Positions 53,360 through 61,756 are shown, counted from the stretch's first letter. The stretch: 64,000 nt of DNA from Thermocatellispora tengchongensis (GCF_014202315.1 NZ_JACHGN010000034.1:38060-102059); one strand, 5' to 3'. Numbers and translations are program-made. The notes: a model not told the origin generated them from the letters alone.

Positions 53360-55405
53360 CTACTGCCGCGACAGGGCCCGGGTGATGCCGGTCGCGATGG
53401 TGGTGACCAGCACCCAGCCCGCCAGCACCAGGGCGTACGCGATCCACTGGCCGCCCCCCGTGGGCTGGAACGCCTTCTCCTGGCCGAAGTCGATCAGGGG
53501 GAACAGCAGGTCCAGGGCGTAGACGACGGCGTTGAACGCCGGGCCCTTGCCTGCCTCGGCCGGGGGCGGCGGGTCGAGGGTGAACACGGTGGCGCCCAGG
53601 GCGAGCAGGGCGGCGAACCAGGCGGCGGCGCGCAGCGGGCGGTAGCCGTACCCGACCGTGACGTCCTGCACCACGCCCCACAGCCGGGAGTGCCTGGGCA
53701 GCGTGGCCCGGCGCCGCCGCTGCTTGTGCAGCAGTACGGTGCGCGCCTCCTCGTCGTGCCCGAGCCGCCGGTAGGTGCCGGCGAGCTGCTCGTACGGCTG
53801 CGGCACGTACGCGTCGGGGTCGCCGCGCAGCCATTCCAGCCGGCGGGTGGCGGGCAGGATGGGGTCCAGGGCGTCGTAGGTGAGGCCGTCCTGGCGGCGC
53901 GGGGACCAGGTGGCCGGGTCGTCCCGCAGCACCCCGATCCGGGCGTGCCGCAGGTCGAGCAGGCCCTCGGGCGGCTGCTTGGGCCGCAGGTACAGCTCGC
54001 CGGCCTCAAGCTGCCAGGCCGCCAGCGCCCGGCCGCCCGGGTTGGACAGCGTGGCGTCGTTCAGGTGGATGTGCCGGCGCACCTGGGTCCCGATCAGGTT
54101 CAGCTCGCCCTCGGTGGTGAAGCCGCGCCCCAGGAACAGCCCGCTCCCGACCGTCGCCGCCGACGCGTCCAGCGCCGTGCCGCCCGGATCGCGCAGATGG
54201 GCGCCGTTGAAGTCGGCGTACGTGCCGATGGTCGCGTCGGCCAGCCGCACCGCGCCCTCGGCGCGGAACCCGCCCGCGCACGACAGCGACCCGCCGACCG
54301 AACAGCCGTCGGCGTCCAGTGCCACCCCGCCGGGCGCGGCCAGCTCGGCGCCGTCCAGCACCAGCGACCCGCTGACTCGGGCCATCGACAGGTCCACCCG
54401 CCCCCGGGCGCGCAGCTCGCGCGCGTTCACACTGCCCTCGACCTGTAACTCCCCCGCCTGGAGCGCCTCGCCGCCCGCGTTGTCCAGGCGGGCGCCGTGC
54501 AGGCTCAGCTCCCGCTCCACCCGCGAGTCGGCGAGCCGTACCGAGCCCGTGGCGGAGAAGCCGCCGCCCAGGAACAGCCCGCCCGACGCGGTGATCCGCG
54601 ACCCGCGGAACGCCATCTCGCCCGGACGCTCGATGGTGGTGGCGGTGAAGGCGAACGGGCCGGTCACGCGGGCGTTGCGGCAGGTGATCATGCCGGTGAC
54701 GGCCATGTGCCTGCAGAACACGTTGCCCTCGGCCACCAGCCCGTCCAGGTTCAGCGCCTCGCGCTCGGAGCCGCCCACGGCCAGCCGGGCGTGATCCAGG
54801 ATCAGCGTGCCGTGCACCGTGACGTTGGACAGCCGCACCTGCCCGCGCGCCCGCAGCCCGATCGCGCCCACACCCCGGTCGGCCTGCATCCGGTCGCAGT
54901 CCACGGCGAGCCCCGCCACGTCCACCCGGGCCCGGTCCAGCGTGAGGCTGCCCGCGATCTGCGCCCCGCGCAGCTCCACCGTCCCGGTGAACACGCATCC
55001 GTCCAGCCGCAGGTGCCCCCCGACCTGGGCGTTGGCCCCCGACAGCCCCGGCAGGCGGGAGCCGGTGAAGCTCACCTGCAGCGCCCGCGTCCAGTAGAGG
55101 TTCGGCGCCCGGTCGAAGAAGCACGACAGGAACCGCGCCGAGTGGTGCACGCCCGAATGGCTCAGGTTCAGCTCCCCGGCGATCCGGGCCCCCTTGACGC
55201 GCAGCCCCGCGACCGGACGCGCCTCCTCCCGCAGCAGCAGCTCCGCGACCACGCCGGCCCGGATCGTCCGCTCCGCCCCCCAGCGGTCGCCCCGGGCGGG
55301 AGCGTCCTGCTCGCCGTCGCCCGTGGTGAAGTCGGCCTCCTCGCCCCGCTCGAACGCCTCCCACACCCGCCGCTCGGCCACGGACAGCTCCTCGACCCGC
55401 ACCAT
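53360..55405 (-). CDS. Beta-solenoid repeat protein with C-terminal membrane segments
   Basis: A 681-residue protein. A helical head (about 1-60) is followed by roughly twenty strand repeats of about 18-22 residues (about 65-500), recognisable as variants of G(x)L(x)L(x)GA(x)(v/i)(x)G, for instance GARIAGELNLSHSGVHH and GSLVLDGAELAAPGGVALDADGC. A Pro/Arg-rich linker (about 510-570) and two or three membrane segments (about 580-675) end it. No enzyme motif is seen. Homologues are sometimes labelled membrane-associated oxidoreductase, which the sequence does not support. It may present a solenoid at the membrane. It stands alone, divergent from nothing close. Confidence 0.75.
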   Translation of the reverse strand: MVRVEELSVAERRVWEAFERGEEADFTTGDGEQDAPARGDRWGAERTIRAGVVAELLLREEARPVAGLRVKGARIAGELNLSHSGVHHSARFLSCFFDRAPNLYWTRALQVSFTGSRLPGLSGANAQVGGHLRLDGCVFTGTVELRGAQIAGSLTLDRARVDVAGLAVDCDRMQADRGVGAIGLRARGQVRLSNVTVHGTLILDHARLAVGGSEREALNLDGLVAEGNVFCRHMAVTGMITCRNARVTGPFAFTATTIERPGEMAFRGSRITASGGLFLGGGFSATGSVRLADSRVERELSLHGARLDNAGGEALQAGELQVEGSVNARELRARGRVDLSMARVSGSLVLDGAELAAPGGVALDADGCSVGGSLSCAGGFRAEGAVRLADATIGTYADFNGAHLRDPGGTALDASAATVGSGLFLGRGFTTEGELNLIGTQVRRHIHLNDATLSNPGGRALAAWQLEAGELYLRPKQPPEGLLDLRHARIGVLRDDPATWSPRRQDGLTYDALDPILPATRRLEWLRGDPDAYVPQPYEQLAGTYRRLGHDEEARTVLLHKQRRRRATLPRHSRLWGVVQDVTVGYGYRPLRAAAWFAALLALGATVFTLDPPPPAEAGKGPAFNAVVYALDLLFPLIDFGQEKAFQPTGGGQWIAYALVLAGWVLVTTIATGITRALSRQ

Positions 55406-55474
55406 TCCCCCTCCACGATCAACATGTCCGCCTAGTCAGGGTGCCGTTCGGAAACCGGGTGCGGGGGGCGCGTC

Positions 55475-55948
55475 CTACCCCATCAAGCGGGCCTGATCAC
55501 CGGCCGACTGCCGCTCCACCACCCGGGTGAGCAGATCGACGAGCTGCCGCCGCTCGGCGTCCGAGAGCGGGCCCAGCAACTCGTCCTGGGCCGCCGCCAG
55601 CAGCCGGTCCAGTGTGGCGAGCCGCCGGCTCCCCTCCGCCGTGATGCTCACGATGTTCCGCCGGCGGTCGGCCGGATCGGGGCTCCTCTCGACCAGCGCC
55701 CGCTCGGCCAGCTCGTTGATCGCGGCCACCACGTCACTGCGGTCGATCCCGGTCCTGCGCCCCAGCGCCGCCTGACTGGCCGGGCCGAACTCCTCCAGCG
55801 CCGCGAGCAGGGCGTAGTGGTAGCGCCGCACCCCCTCATCGGCGAGCACCCGGTCCACGAGCCGGTTGGCGGACAACGCGGCCATATTGATCAACCGGCT
55901 CGGCAGGGTGCGCAGCCGCTCCGGCGCCGTGCCCTCGGTCAGCTCCAC
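55475..55948 (-). CDS. MarR-family regulator
   Basis: A 157-residue winged-helix dimer-type regulator: YHYALLAALEEFGPASQAALGRRTGIDRSDVVAAINELAERALVERSPDPADRRRNIVSITAEG contains the helix-turn-helix and the wing with the typical D-x-R-R-R. The start is taken at GTG 55948, but no ribosome site is visible, so it may be leaderless. It is divergent from the SnoaL-like gene and probably represses it through dyads in the 97-bp gap. Confidence 0.88.
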   Translation of the reverse strand: MELTEGTAPERLRTLPSRLINMAALSANRLVDRVLADEGVRRYHYALLAALEEFGPASQAALGRRTGIDRSDVVAAINELAERALVERSPDPADRRRNIVSITAEGSRRLATLDRLLAAAQDELLGPLSDAERRQLVDLLTRVVERQSAGDQARLMG

Positions 55949-55970
55949 GACGGCAATCTAGCAAAAGCCA

Positions 55971-56027
55971 TTGGCACTCCCCACAATCTCGGGATATCGT
56001 TGGCGCACCCAACATTGGAAGTGCCAA
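55971..56027. promoter_or_regulatory. Dyads in the MarR / SnoaL-like divergent gap
   Basis: TTGGCACT (55971-55978) and AGTGCCAA (56020-56027) are perfect inverted arms 41 bp apart. Between them GTTGG-CGCAC-CCAAC (55999-56013) is a second dyad. The repeated TTGG core suggests two MarR dimer sites covering both promoters. Confidence 0.5.
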
Positions 56028-56045
56028 CGAACAGTGGAGATCAGC

Positions 56046-56480
56046 ATGCAGGCACAAGAGCTACTGGACCGCGACGAGATCACCCGCCTGGTGTACCGCC
56101 TCGGCGTCGTCCTGGACGAGGGCCGTTTCGACGAGATGCCGTCGATCTTCACCGAGGACGCCACCGTCCACACGCCCGGCGGCCTGGCGAAGGGCCGCGA
56201 CGCCCTGACCGCCCAGGCCCAGCGCACCCACTCGCCCGGGGAACGCATCCAGCACGTGGTCGGCAACGTCCTGATCGACCTGGACGGCGACCGCGCCGAC
56301 GTCCGCGCCAACCTGGTCGTCACGTTCGCCACCGGCAACCCCCCGGAAGGCCGCCTCGCCCCCGCCCCCCGCCTCACGCTGGGCGAGGTCTACCGCTTCC
56401 AGGCGGCCCGCACCCCGCAAGGATGGCGTCTGACCCACCTGCGGAGCACCCCCATCTGGGCCACCGGCTCACCCTCCTGA
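56046..56480 (+). CDS. SnoaL-like (NTF2-fold) protein
   Basis: A 144-residue protein of the NTF2/SnoaL_4 fold: a helical start (QELLDRDEITRLVYRLGVVLDEGRFDEMPSIFTEDATVHTPGG) and a curved sheet (VVGNVLIDLDGDRADVRANLVVTFA, GEVYRFQAARTPQGWRLTHLRSTPIW). Such proteins are small cyclases, isomerases or ligand-binding proteins; no specific activity is readable. ATG 56046 has GGAGAT close upstream; an in-frame ATG at 55971 lies in the regulatory dyad. Probably induced when the MarR regulator is released. Confidence 0.82.
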   Translation: MQAQELLDRDEITRLVYRLGVVLDEGRFDEMPSIFTEDATVHTPGGLAKGRDALTAQAQRTHSPGERIQHVVGNVLIDLDGDRADVRANLVVTFATGNPPEGRLAPAPRLTLGEVYRFQAARTPQGWRLTHLRSTPIWATGSPS

Positions 56481-56554
56481 ACACCGAGGCTCGGCGGCCA
56501 CGCGGCAAGAGCGCCCGCGGATCACGGGCGCACTCGCGTACGACCGGGAGCCGA

Positions 56555-57253
56555 TCAGGCGTCCCGCTGCCATGCCGCCTCACGGGCCTGCTCCCGATCG
56601 CGGAGATACCGCCGGCCCAGGATCGCGTACCAGATCATGATCGGCAGGTGCAGGGCGTACCCGAGTTGTTCCATCGCCGGCGGCAGGACGCCGGTCCCGG
56701 CCGTCCACGGCAGCGCGACCGAGGCCAGGCCGGACAGCGCCGCGACCACACCGGCGATGCGCAGCCCGCGCGGCATCGGGATGCCGGCCGCGCCGGCCAC
56801 CGTGGCCGCCACCCACAGCAGCCCGGCCAGATTGACCATCCACTTGGCGGTGAGCAGGACCGCCGCCGCCACCGTGGCCGCCGCCGGCGCGTCGGGGTCG
56901 GCGGCCAGTTGGGTCAGCGCCAGGTTCCCGGCGTCGTGCAGGAGACCGGCCAGTCCGGCGGCGGCCAGCAGGCCGCCCGCCAGAGTCGTCGCGTACGGCC
57001 TGGGCGCCCCGGCCGGCCGACCGGCCATGACCAGCCCGGCCGCCGTAAGCGCCAGCCAGCCCAGCACGTCGAAGGCCAACTCGATCAGATGGAGCCCGGC
57101 CTGCTCCCGCACCGCGGCCAGCACGCCGCCGGGATCGGACGGATTCAGGGTCAACCCCGATGGCACCACGATGGCCGCACCGGCGATCATGGCGATTACC
57201 GCGGTCAGCAACAGCACCCCGGTGAGCCGGCTCCTAGGGTTCAGATCAGTCAT
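56555..57253 (-). CDS. Six-segment membrane protein under MerR control
   Basis: A 232-residue polytopic protein with about six hydrophobic segments (first LTGVLLLTAVIAMIAGAAIVV) and a basic cytoplasmic C-terminus (RRYLRDREQAREAAWQRD). It resembles DUF4386-like membrane proteins; function unknown. The ATG at 57253 lies only about 9 bp from the -10 box of a MerR-type promoter (57262-57293), so the transcript is nearly leaderless. Divergent from the merR-like gene, its likely activator. Confidence 0.75.
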   Translation of the reverse strand: MTDLNPRSRLTGVLLLTAVIAMIAGAAIVVPSGLTLNPSDPGGVLAAVREQAGLHLIELAFDVLGWLALTAAGLVMAGRPAGAPRPYATTLAGGLLAAAGLAGLLHDAGNLALTQLAADPDAPAAATVAAAVLLTAKWMVNLAGLLWVAATVAGAAGIPMPRGLRIAGVVAALSGLASVALPWTAGTGVLPPAMEQLGYALHLPIMIWYAILGRRYLRDREQAREAAWQRDA

Positions 57254-57261
57254 GGACGGTG

Positions 57262-57293
57262 ACCGTAGAACCCTGACGCAGGGACAAAGTCAA
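57262..57293 (-). promoter_or_regulatory. MerR-type promoter/operator
   Basis: Read on the minus strand: TTGACT (57288-57293) and TACGGT (57262-57267) with a 20-bp spacer (19 if CTACGG is taken). The dyad CCCTGCGTCAGGG (57271-57283) sits in the spacer. Over-long spacers with a central dyad are the hallmark of MerR-activated promoters. It drives the membrane-protein gene. Confidence 0.72.
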
Positions 57294-57307
57294 CACGAGA
57301 GGGCGTC

Positions 57308-58012
57308 ATGTGGCGGATCGGGCAACTCGCACGCATGGTCGGCGTATCCGAACGCACCCTGCGCCACTACGACAAGATCGGCCTGCTGGCCCCCGCCGCG
57401 ATCGACCGCGCCACCGGCTACCGCTGGTACGGCGTAGCCGAACTCTCCCGCCTCGAACGCATCCGCGGCCTGCAACGCCTCGGCCTGCCACTGCGTCAGA
57501 TCGCCGACCTGCTGGACGCCCCCGAGGCCCAGCTCCGCCAGGCCCTGACCGAGATCCTGACGACCATCCACCGCGACATCGCCACCCTGACGGCGACCGC
57601 CGCCCACGCCGAGGACCACCTCGCCACGCCCATGTCGATCCTGCCCCAGCAGACCACGGTCGGCCCCCGGCGGCTACGCGTCCGCCGCCTGAACGTGGCC
57701 CACCCGTCCGACCTCGCCGCCATCTGCCCGCCACCACCGGCGACCCTGCTGACCTGGCTCAACGGAGAACCCGCGGGCGGCTTCACCGCCGCCGTCACCA
57801 CCGACCACACCGGCGCCCCGCTCACCCTGCCCCAGCGCACCGTCGTACGCGCCGTCGTCCCCCCGTCAACGGACCTGCGCCGCGCCGGCCAGGACCTGTT
57901 CGCCTGGCTGCACCGGCACCACCTGACCATCACCGGCCCCACCCTGGAAGACCACCTGACCGACGCCGACGGCAGCCACGCCACCATCCTCGAAGTCCCC
58001 GTCGCCGCTTGA
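57308..58012 (+). CDS. MerR-family regulator
   Basis: A 234-residue activator-type regulator. The N-terminal MerR winged helix is clear (IGQLARMVGVSERTLRHYDKIGLLAPAAIDRATGYRWYGVAELSRLERIRGLQRLGLPLRQIADLL), followed by a dimerising helix (about 80-105). The C-terminal domain (about 115-234) looks like a GyrI-like small-molecule-binding domain, as in multidrug-sensing members. No metal-binding Cys pattern is seen. GAGAGGG precedes the ATG. It likely twists the divergent promoter into activity when it binds its ligand. Confidence 0.9.
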   Translation: MWRIGQLARMVGVSERTLRHYDKIGLLAPAAIDRATGYRWYGVAELSRLERIRGLQRLGLPLRQIADLLDAPEAQLRQALTEILTTIHRDIATLTATAAHAEDHLATPMSILPQQTTVGPRRLRVRRLNVAHPSDLAAICPPPPATLLTWLNGEPAGGFTAAVTTDHTGAPLTLPQRTVVRAVVPPSTDLRRAGQDLFAWLHRHHLTITGPTLEDHLTDADGSHATILEVPVAA

Positions 58013-58124
58013 GAAACCGGCCCGGCGCATCCCAGGTACGGCTGGCGCCGGTCAGCGAGGCGGGGCCGGCCGCCGCAGAGCGACGGCACGGGGATAGCAG
58101 ACCGGCAGGCCGGGAGCCGGGAGG

Positions 58125-58151
58125 CCGGGCAGACCGGGCAGACCAGGCAGA
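58125..58151. repeat. 9-bp tandem repeat
   Basis: Three copies of CC(G/A)GGCAGA at 58125-58133, 58134-58142 and 58143-58151 lie in the 235-bp gap after merR; no other feature is seen in that gap. Confidence 0.75.
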
Positions 58152-58247
58152 CCGGGGGCGCCTCCATCCGACCCACCGATCCCCATCACAATCCTCCGAG
58201 TCCGTCAAACCGAACCCGGCCACCGACTGGAGCCTGAATTGTCATGA

Positions 58248-58658
58248 ATGAACGCCGCGGCCGACGACCGTACGCCCCCCATGCCGGTGATCATCACCGT
58301 AGCAGTAGTAGGCACGATCGCGGTCCTGCTGTTCGCCATCGGGGCGTTGTCCATCGCGAGCGGTCAAATCCCAGACGGCGCAATGCGGATGATCCTGGCG
58401 ATTTTCGGTGGTGTGATCGCCAGAGGGCTGTGGCGCGGGTGGCGTGGCCCGCGCCTTCTGGCGGTCGGCTTCAGCGTGATCAGCCTGCTCACCACGGGGC
58501 CCACACTGGCCGGCTTGGCGGCGGGCCGAGACGTACCGGCGCTCACGGCCGCGGCAGCCGTGATGTTCGTACCGGCTGGCTGCGCCGTCATCGTGCTGCT
58601 GCTCCTGCCGTCATCGTCACGCGCCTGGTTCGCCCGTCACCGCCGCCCACGGCGCTGA
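58248..58658 (+). CDS. Small four-segment membrane protein
   Basis: A 136-residue hypothetical protein with four hydrophobic segments (VIITVAVVGTIAVLLFAIGALSI; MILAIFGGVIARGLW; LLAVGFSVISLLTTGPTLAGLA; AAAVMFVPAGCAVIVLLLL) and a basic C-terminus. ATG 58248 is favoured over the overlapping ATG at 58244 in another frame, because only this frame gives a coherent membrane protein. Function unknown. No operon partner. Confidence 0.6.
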   Translation: MNAAADDRTPPMPVIITVAVVGTIAVLLFAIGALSIASGQIPDGAMRMILAIFGGVIARGLWRGWRGPRLLAVGFSVISLLTTGPTLAGLAAGRDVPALTAAAAVMFVPAGCAVIVLLLLPSSSRAWFARHRRPRR

Positions 58659-59021
58659 CGCCCCCGACCTCCCACGACCGACGAGACACCCACGAACACC
58701 GCGCACGTAGCGGAGACCCGACGACGCCGGCACTGGTCCAAGGATGAGGCAGAGGCAGAGGCAGAGCGGAATACCCGACAGAAGGCCGCCCGAGAACCAA
58801 ATTCGCCGCCGATACACCCTCGTGACCGCGACCGACTGATGTCACGTCTTTTTGTCAGTCCCATTCCGTACTCTCAGCCTCGCGTCTACCGCGCAGTGGG
58901 GAGATTTCCAGACATCGGCAATGGAGGCGGTCGCGTAACTGAGCATTCCCGCAGTTCCGGTGGCTTCCCCATTCCTCAGCCCCGTCCCATTCTGGACGGC
59001 CCATTCCCCCTCGGAGGATCA
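58659..59021. other. Leader/promoter region of the subtilisin gene
   Basis: 363 bp with no supported gene. It includes a 6-bp repeat (GAGGCA three times, about 58745-58762) and an A/T-richer stretch around 58840-58875 that may contain the protease promoter. The in-frame extension of the protease upstream of 59022 lacks coding character. Confidence 0.5.
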
Positions 59022-60407
59022 GTGAGACTACGGTCTCTACTGGCGAGCATCGCCGTGCTCGCCATCACCGCGACGACCGCGTTAGCCGTCGGGGCCCCGG
59101 CCCAGGCCCAGGCCACAGCCGCTGCCCCGTCCGTGGCGCAGAACCTCATAGACGAGGTGAACAACGGCACGAAGGTACGCGCCGTTGTCGAGGTCAGGGG
59201 CCACGTCGCCCGGGTGGCCGACGCCCTCGAAGCGGCTTCGAGCGAGACCACGGTCATCGACAAGACGAGTTCCAGCGACTTTCTCGTCGCCACCATCGAC
59301 AAGCCGACCCTCGCCGTGGCCGTGGCCGACGACCTGGTCAGGGCCGTCTACAAGGACGAGTTGAGCAAGCCGGCGCTCGACGTCAGCACCAGGCTGATCG
59401 GTTCGGACCAGGCCAACACGGCGGGCTGGACCGGCGAGGGCTCCACCATCGCGATCCTCGACACCGGCATCGATCGAGATCACCCGTTCTTCGCCGGGCG
59501 AATCGTGGGCGAGGCATGCTTCTCCACCTCCGACCCCGACCCGCGCTACCAGGCCGACTCGTTGTGCCCCAACGGCCTGCCGTCCCAGACCGGCGCAGGC
59601 GCGGCCGACGCCGAGACCGCGAAATGCGTCGTGAACGGCACGATGATGTGCCACCACGGCACGCATGTCGCGGGGATCGCGGCCGGCCAGAAGACCGCGA
59701 CCGCTCCTTCCAGCGGCGTCGCGCCGGAAGCCGGCATCCTGCCGATCCAGGTGTTCTCCCGGTTCAACGGTCCCATCTGCCAGGAAATGGGCACCTCTGC
59801 GCCGTGCTTCCTCAGCTTCACCTCCGACCAGAAGCTGGCGCTGCAGTACGTCGACCAGGTACACGCGGGGCTCAACGTGGTAGCGGTCAATCTGAGCCTC
59901 AGCGTAGGCCCGAAACACACGGCCCACTGCGACCAGGACCCCGCCTACGGGGCTCTCAGGTGGGAGATCCTCTGGCTCAAGGACTTCGGCGTGACCACGG
60001 TCGTATCGGCGGGCAACGACCAGTACGAGGACGGCGTGACCAGCCCCGCGTGCATCTCCGCGGTGGTGGCGGTAGGCGCGACCGACGACCACGACGCCCC
60101 CGCTTCCTTCGGCAACCGCGGCCCCCTGCTCGACCTCTTCGCGCCCGGCGTGGCCGTCGACTCGGCCATGCCCGGCGACACCTTCGGCGTCCTCAGCGGC
60201 ACCTCCGTGGCCGCACCCCATGTCGCGGGCGCCCTGGCACTGCTCCGGCAGGCCAACCAGAACCTGCCCGGTGAGGAGCTCGTCGAGAAGCTGCAGAACA
60301 CCGGCAAGAGCATCACCTACAGCAGCGGAGGCACCACGGTGACCACCAAGCGGATCGACCTCGCCGCCGCCCTCTCGCTGAACACCGGCACCACCGGCCA
60401 ACGGTGA
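59022..60407 (+). CDS. Secreted subtilisin-like serine protease (S8)
   Basis: A 461-residue exported protease. GTG 59022 (GGAGG at 59013-59017) begins a signal peptide ending near APAQAQA (residue about 31). A propeptide of the I9 type (about 35-120) precedes the catalytic domain with Asp147 (AILDTGID), His212 (HHGTHVAGI) and Ser395 (GTSVAAPHVAGA). Eight Cys in the mature part (for example EACFS, SLCPN, KCV, MCHH) suggest disulphides. The C-terminus ends soon after the catalytic domain without anchor or extra domains. Starts further upstream (to 58839) add a non-signal-like stretch. Confidence 0.9.
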   Translation: MRLRSLLASIAVLAITATTALAVGAPAQAQATAAAPSVAQNLIDEVNNGTKVRAVVEVRGHVARVADALEAASSETTVIDKTSSSDFLVATIDKPTLAVAVADDLVRAVYKDELSKPALDVSTRLIGSDQANTAGWTGEGSTIAILDTGIDRDHPFFAGRIVGEACFSTSDPDPRYQADSLCPNGLPSQTGAGAADAETAKCVVNGTMMCHHGTHVAGIAAGQKTATAPSSGVAPEAGILPIQVFSRFNGPICQEMGTSAPCFLSFTSDQKLALQYVDQVHAGLNVVAVNLSLSVGPKHTAHCDQDPAYGALRWEILWLKDFGVTTVVSAGNDQYEDGVTSPACISAVVAVGATDDHDAPASFGNRGPLLDLFAPGVAVDSAMPGDTFGVLSGTSVAAPHVAGALALLRQANQNLPGEELVEKLQNTGKSITYSSGGTTVTTKRIDLAAALSLNTGTTGQR

Positions 60408-60470
60408 AGCCCCGAGACCACGCCCCCGGCAGTACGCCACTGACAGAGGTCTAGGCGTAACGGCCGTACA

Positions 60471-60508
60471 GCGGATGCCGGTCACGCTGCGGCGTGACCG
60501 GCATCCGC
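60471..60508 (+). terminator. Strong hairpin downstream of the subtilisin gene
   Basis: GCGGATGCCGGTCACGC (60471-60487) and GCGTGACCGGCATCCGC (60492-60508) form a perfect 17-bp stem with a 4-nt TGCG loop, 63 bp after the protease stop. There is no T-run, as is common in this GC class. Confidence 0.75.
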
Positions 60509-60672
60509 CTTCGGAGCAGAGCGTACGAGGGCTGAGGGCTTGCCCCCGAAAGCCCAGCCCCGAGCAGAGCGAGGGGCCGCACCCTTCGACCCGTCATGAG
60601 CCCGGCGAAGGTCCTGACGCCTCGCCGCTGGTCAGGCCGACGCACCCCGACAGCAGGCAGGCGGCCCGCATG

Positions 60673-60861
60673 TCATGCCCCGCCGGCCTTCCCGGCGGCA
60701 GATGGCGACACGATCTCGTTTCCACCTTCGAACGACGAGGTAATGGCGTTCTTCGCCGAGCCACCGCGCCCGCCACCGGCATCTTCGAACTGAGCTCGGA
60801 CGTATCTCCTCGGCGAAATGCCCATGACGCGCTTGAATACCATGTTGAACGCGTGCTCGGA
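60673..60861 (-). pseudogene. C-terminal remnant of an AraC-family regulator
   Basis: The minus strand reads SEHAFNMVFKRVMGISPRRY followed by VRAQFE and a short tail to a TGA at 60673. This is the last helix-turn-helix part of an AraC/XylS regulator (the F-x-R-x-F-K-R-x-x-G-x-S-P-x-x-Y-R pattern). A TAG at 60862-60864 in the same frame and the lack of any upstream homology show that the rest of the gene is missing. Confidence 0.7.
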
Positions 60862-60893
60862 CTACGGCCGCCCCCGAGCAGGAGTCCCCCGGT

Positions 60894-61385
60894 ATGTGTG
60901 GCCGAACGTTCCCGGTAGCGGCTCATGTGGCGGTCGTCGCCACCAACGCCGCCCGTACCGACGACTACGTCCGTGACATGCTGCTGACCGCGCTCGACTC
61001 TCCCGCCCTCGCCGAACGCATTCACCACGACGGAGGCGATGACGACAACCTCGCCGAGGCCGTACGCGCCGACGAGGAACTGCTGGAAGAACTCGCCCAC
61101 GCCTGGGCCAGCCGTGAAATCAGCCGCAAGGAATGGATGGCCGCCCGCGCCCCGATCGAACTGCGACTGGACAAGAACCGCGTCCAGCTGGCGAGCCTGT
61201 CGCGCACCTCGCCCCTGATCCCTTTCATCGGCACCGCTCAGGAGATGCTCACCCGATGGGAGGCCATGAACGTCTCTCAACAACGCGCGATCGTCGCCGC
61301 GGTCATCCGCACCATCACCGTCGCGCCCGCCGACCCGCGCAAGAAGTGGGACCCCGACAGGTTCACCTTCGACTGGATCGCTTAG
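60894..61385 (+). pseudogene. C-terminal fragment of a large serine recombinase
   Basis: The frame of up to 163 codons shows the C-terminal part of a large serine recombinase: VRDMLLTALDSPALAERI, a charged helical region, RLDKNRVQLASLSRTSP and WEAMNVSQQRAIVAAVIRTITVAPADPRKKWDPDRFTFDWIA at the end. The catalytic serine domain and the zinc ribbon are absent upstream, so it cannot recombine DNA. Homology seems to begin near 60912; the ATG at 60894 is probably fortuitous. Evidence of a decayed integrative element. Confidence 0.72.
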
Positions 61386-61534
61386 GCCACCCGGCGGAAG
61401 CGCTCCGGCTCGTCCCCGCCGACGAGCCGGAACACCGACGCCACCCGTTCCAACACCGCCAGATCCTCAACCACCGGCGGAAGTCCCTGAGCCATCCGAG
61501 ATGCCGCCACCCGCGCCCGCATCTCGTCATTCAC
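61382..61534 (-). CDS. 50-residue micro-protein beside the recombinase remnant
   Basis: A GTG-started frame encodes (M)NDEMRARVAASRMAQGLPP followed by VVEDLAVLERVASVFRLVGG and ends RFRRVA. It has good third-position G/C and a helical, amphipathic look; I recall similar short proteins near actinobacterial integrases but cannot prove it. Its stop overlaps the convergent recombinase stop by 3 bp, and its start overlaps the stop of the 56-codon frame (GTGA). Confidence 0.45.
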   Translation of the reverse strand: MNDEMRARVAASRMAQGLPPVVEDLAVLERVASVFRLVGGDEPERFRRVA

Positions 61535-61701
61535 TCACCCCGCCCGGCGCCCGCACTCGCCGCCACCACACGGCGCCGCTCTACCGGGTCCTCCCCTCGC
61601 TGCATACGCTGCTTCCCTTCGCGCTCCTCTCTGTCGATGGACAGGATCAAGGGTGCAGCCAGCAGCAAGGTCAAAGCGACCACCCGACGGGACGCCGTCA
61701 A
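61531..61701 (-). CDS. 56-residue single-membrane-segment micro-protein
   Basis: A TTG-started frame reads TASRRVVALTLLLAAPLILS then a charged tail DREEREGKQRMQRGEDP, a one-segment membrane protein pattern. AGGA lies 5 bases before the TTG. The stop overlaps the next micro-ORF by 4 bp, suggesting coupling. Small size and rare start make it uncertain. Confidence 0.35.
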   Translation of the reverse strand: MTASRRVVALTLLLAAPLILSIDREEREGKQRMQRGEDPVERRRVVAASAGAGRGE

Positions 61702-61756
61702 GACGTCCTAGAAATCTCTCGCGGGAGCAAGTCGTCCCCGGCGCGGCGTCTTACCT

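Noticed and set aside
60475..60918. 147-codon plus-strand frame after the protease
   Set aside because: It runs through the hairpin and the antisense of the AraC remnant; no coding character of its own.
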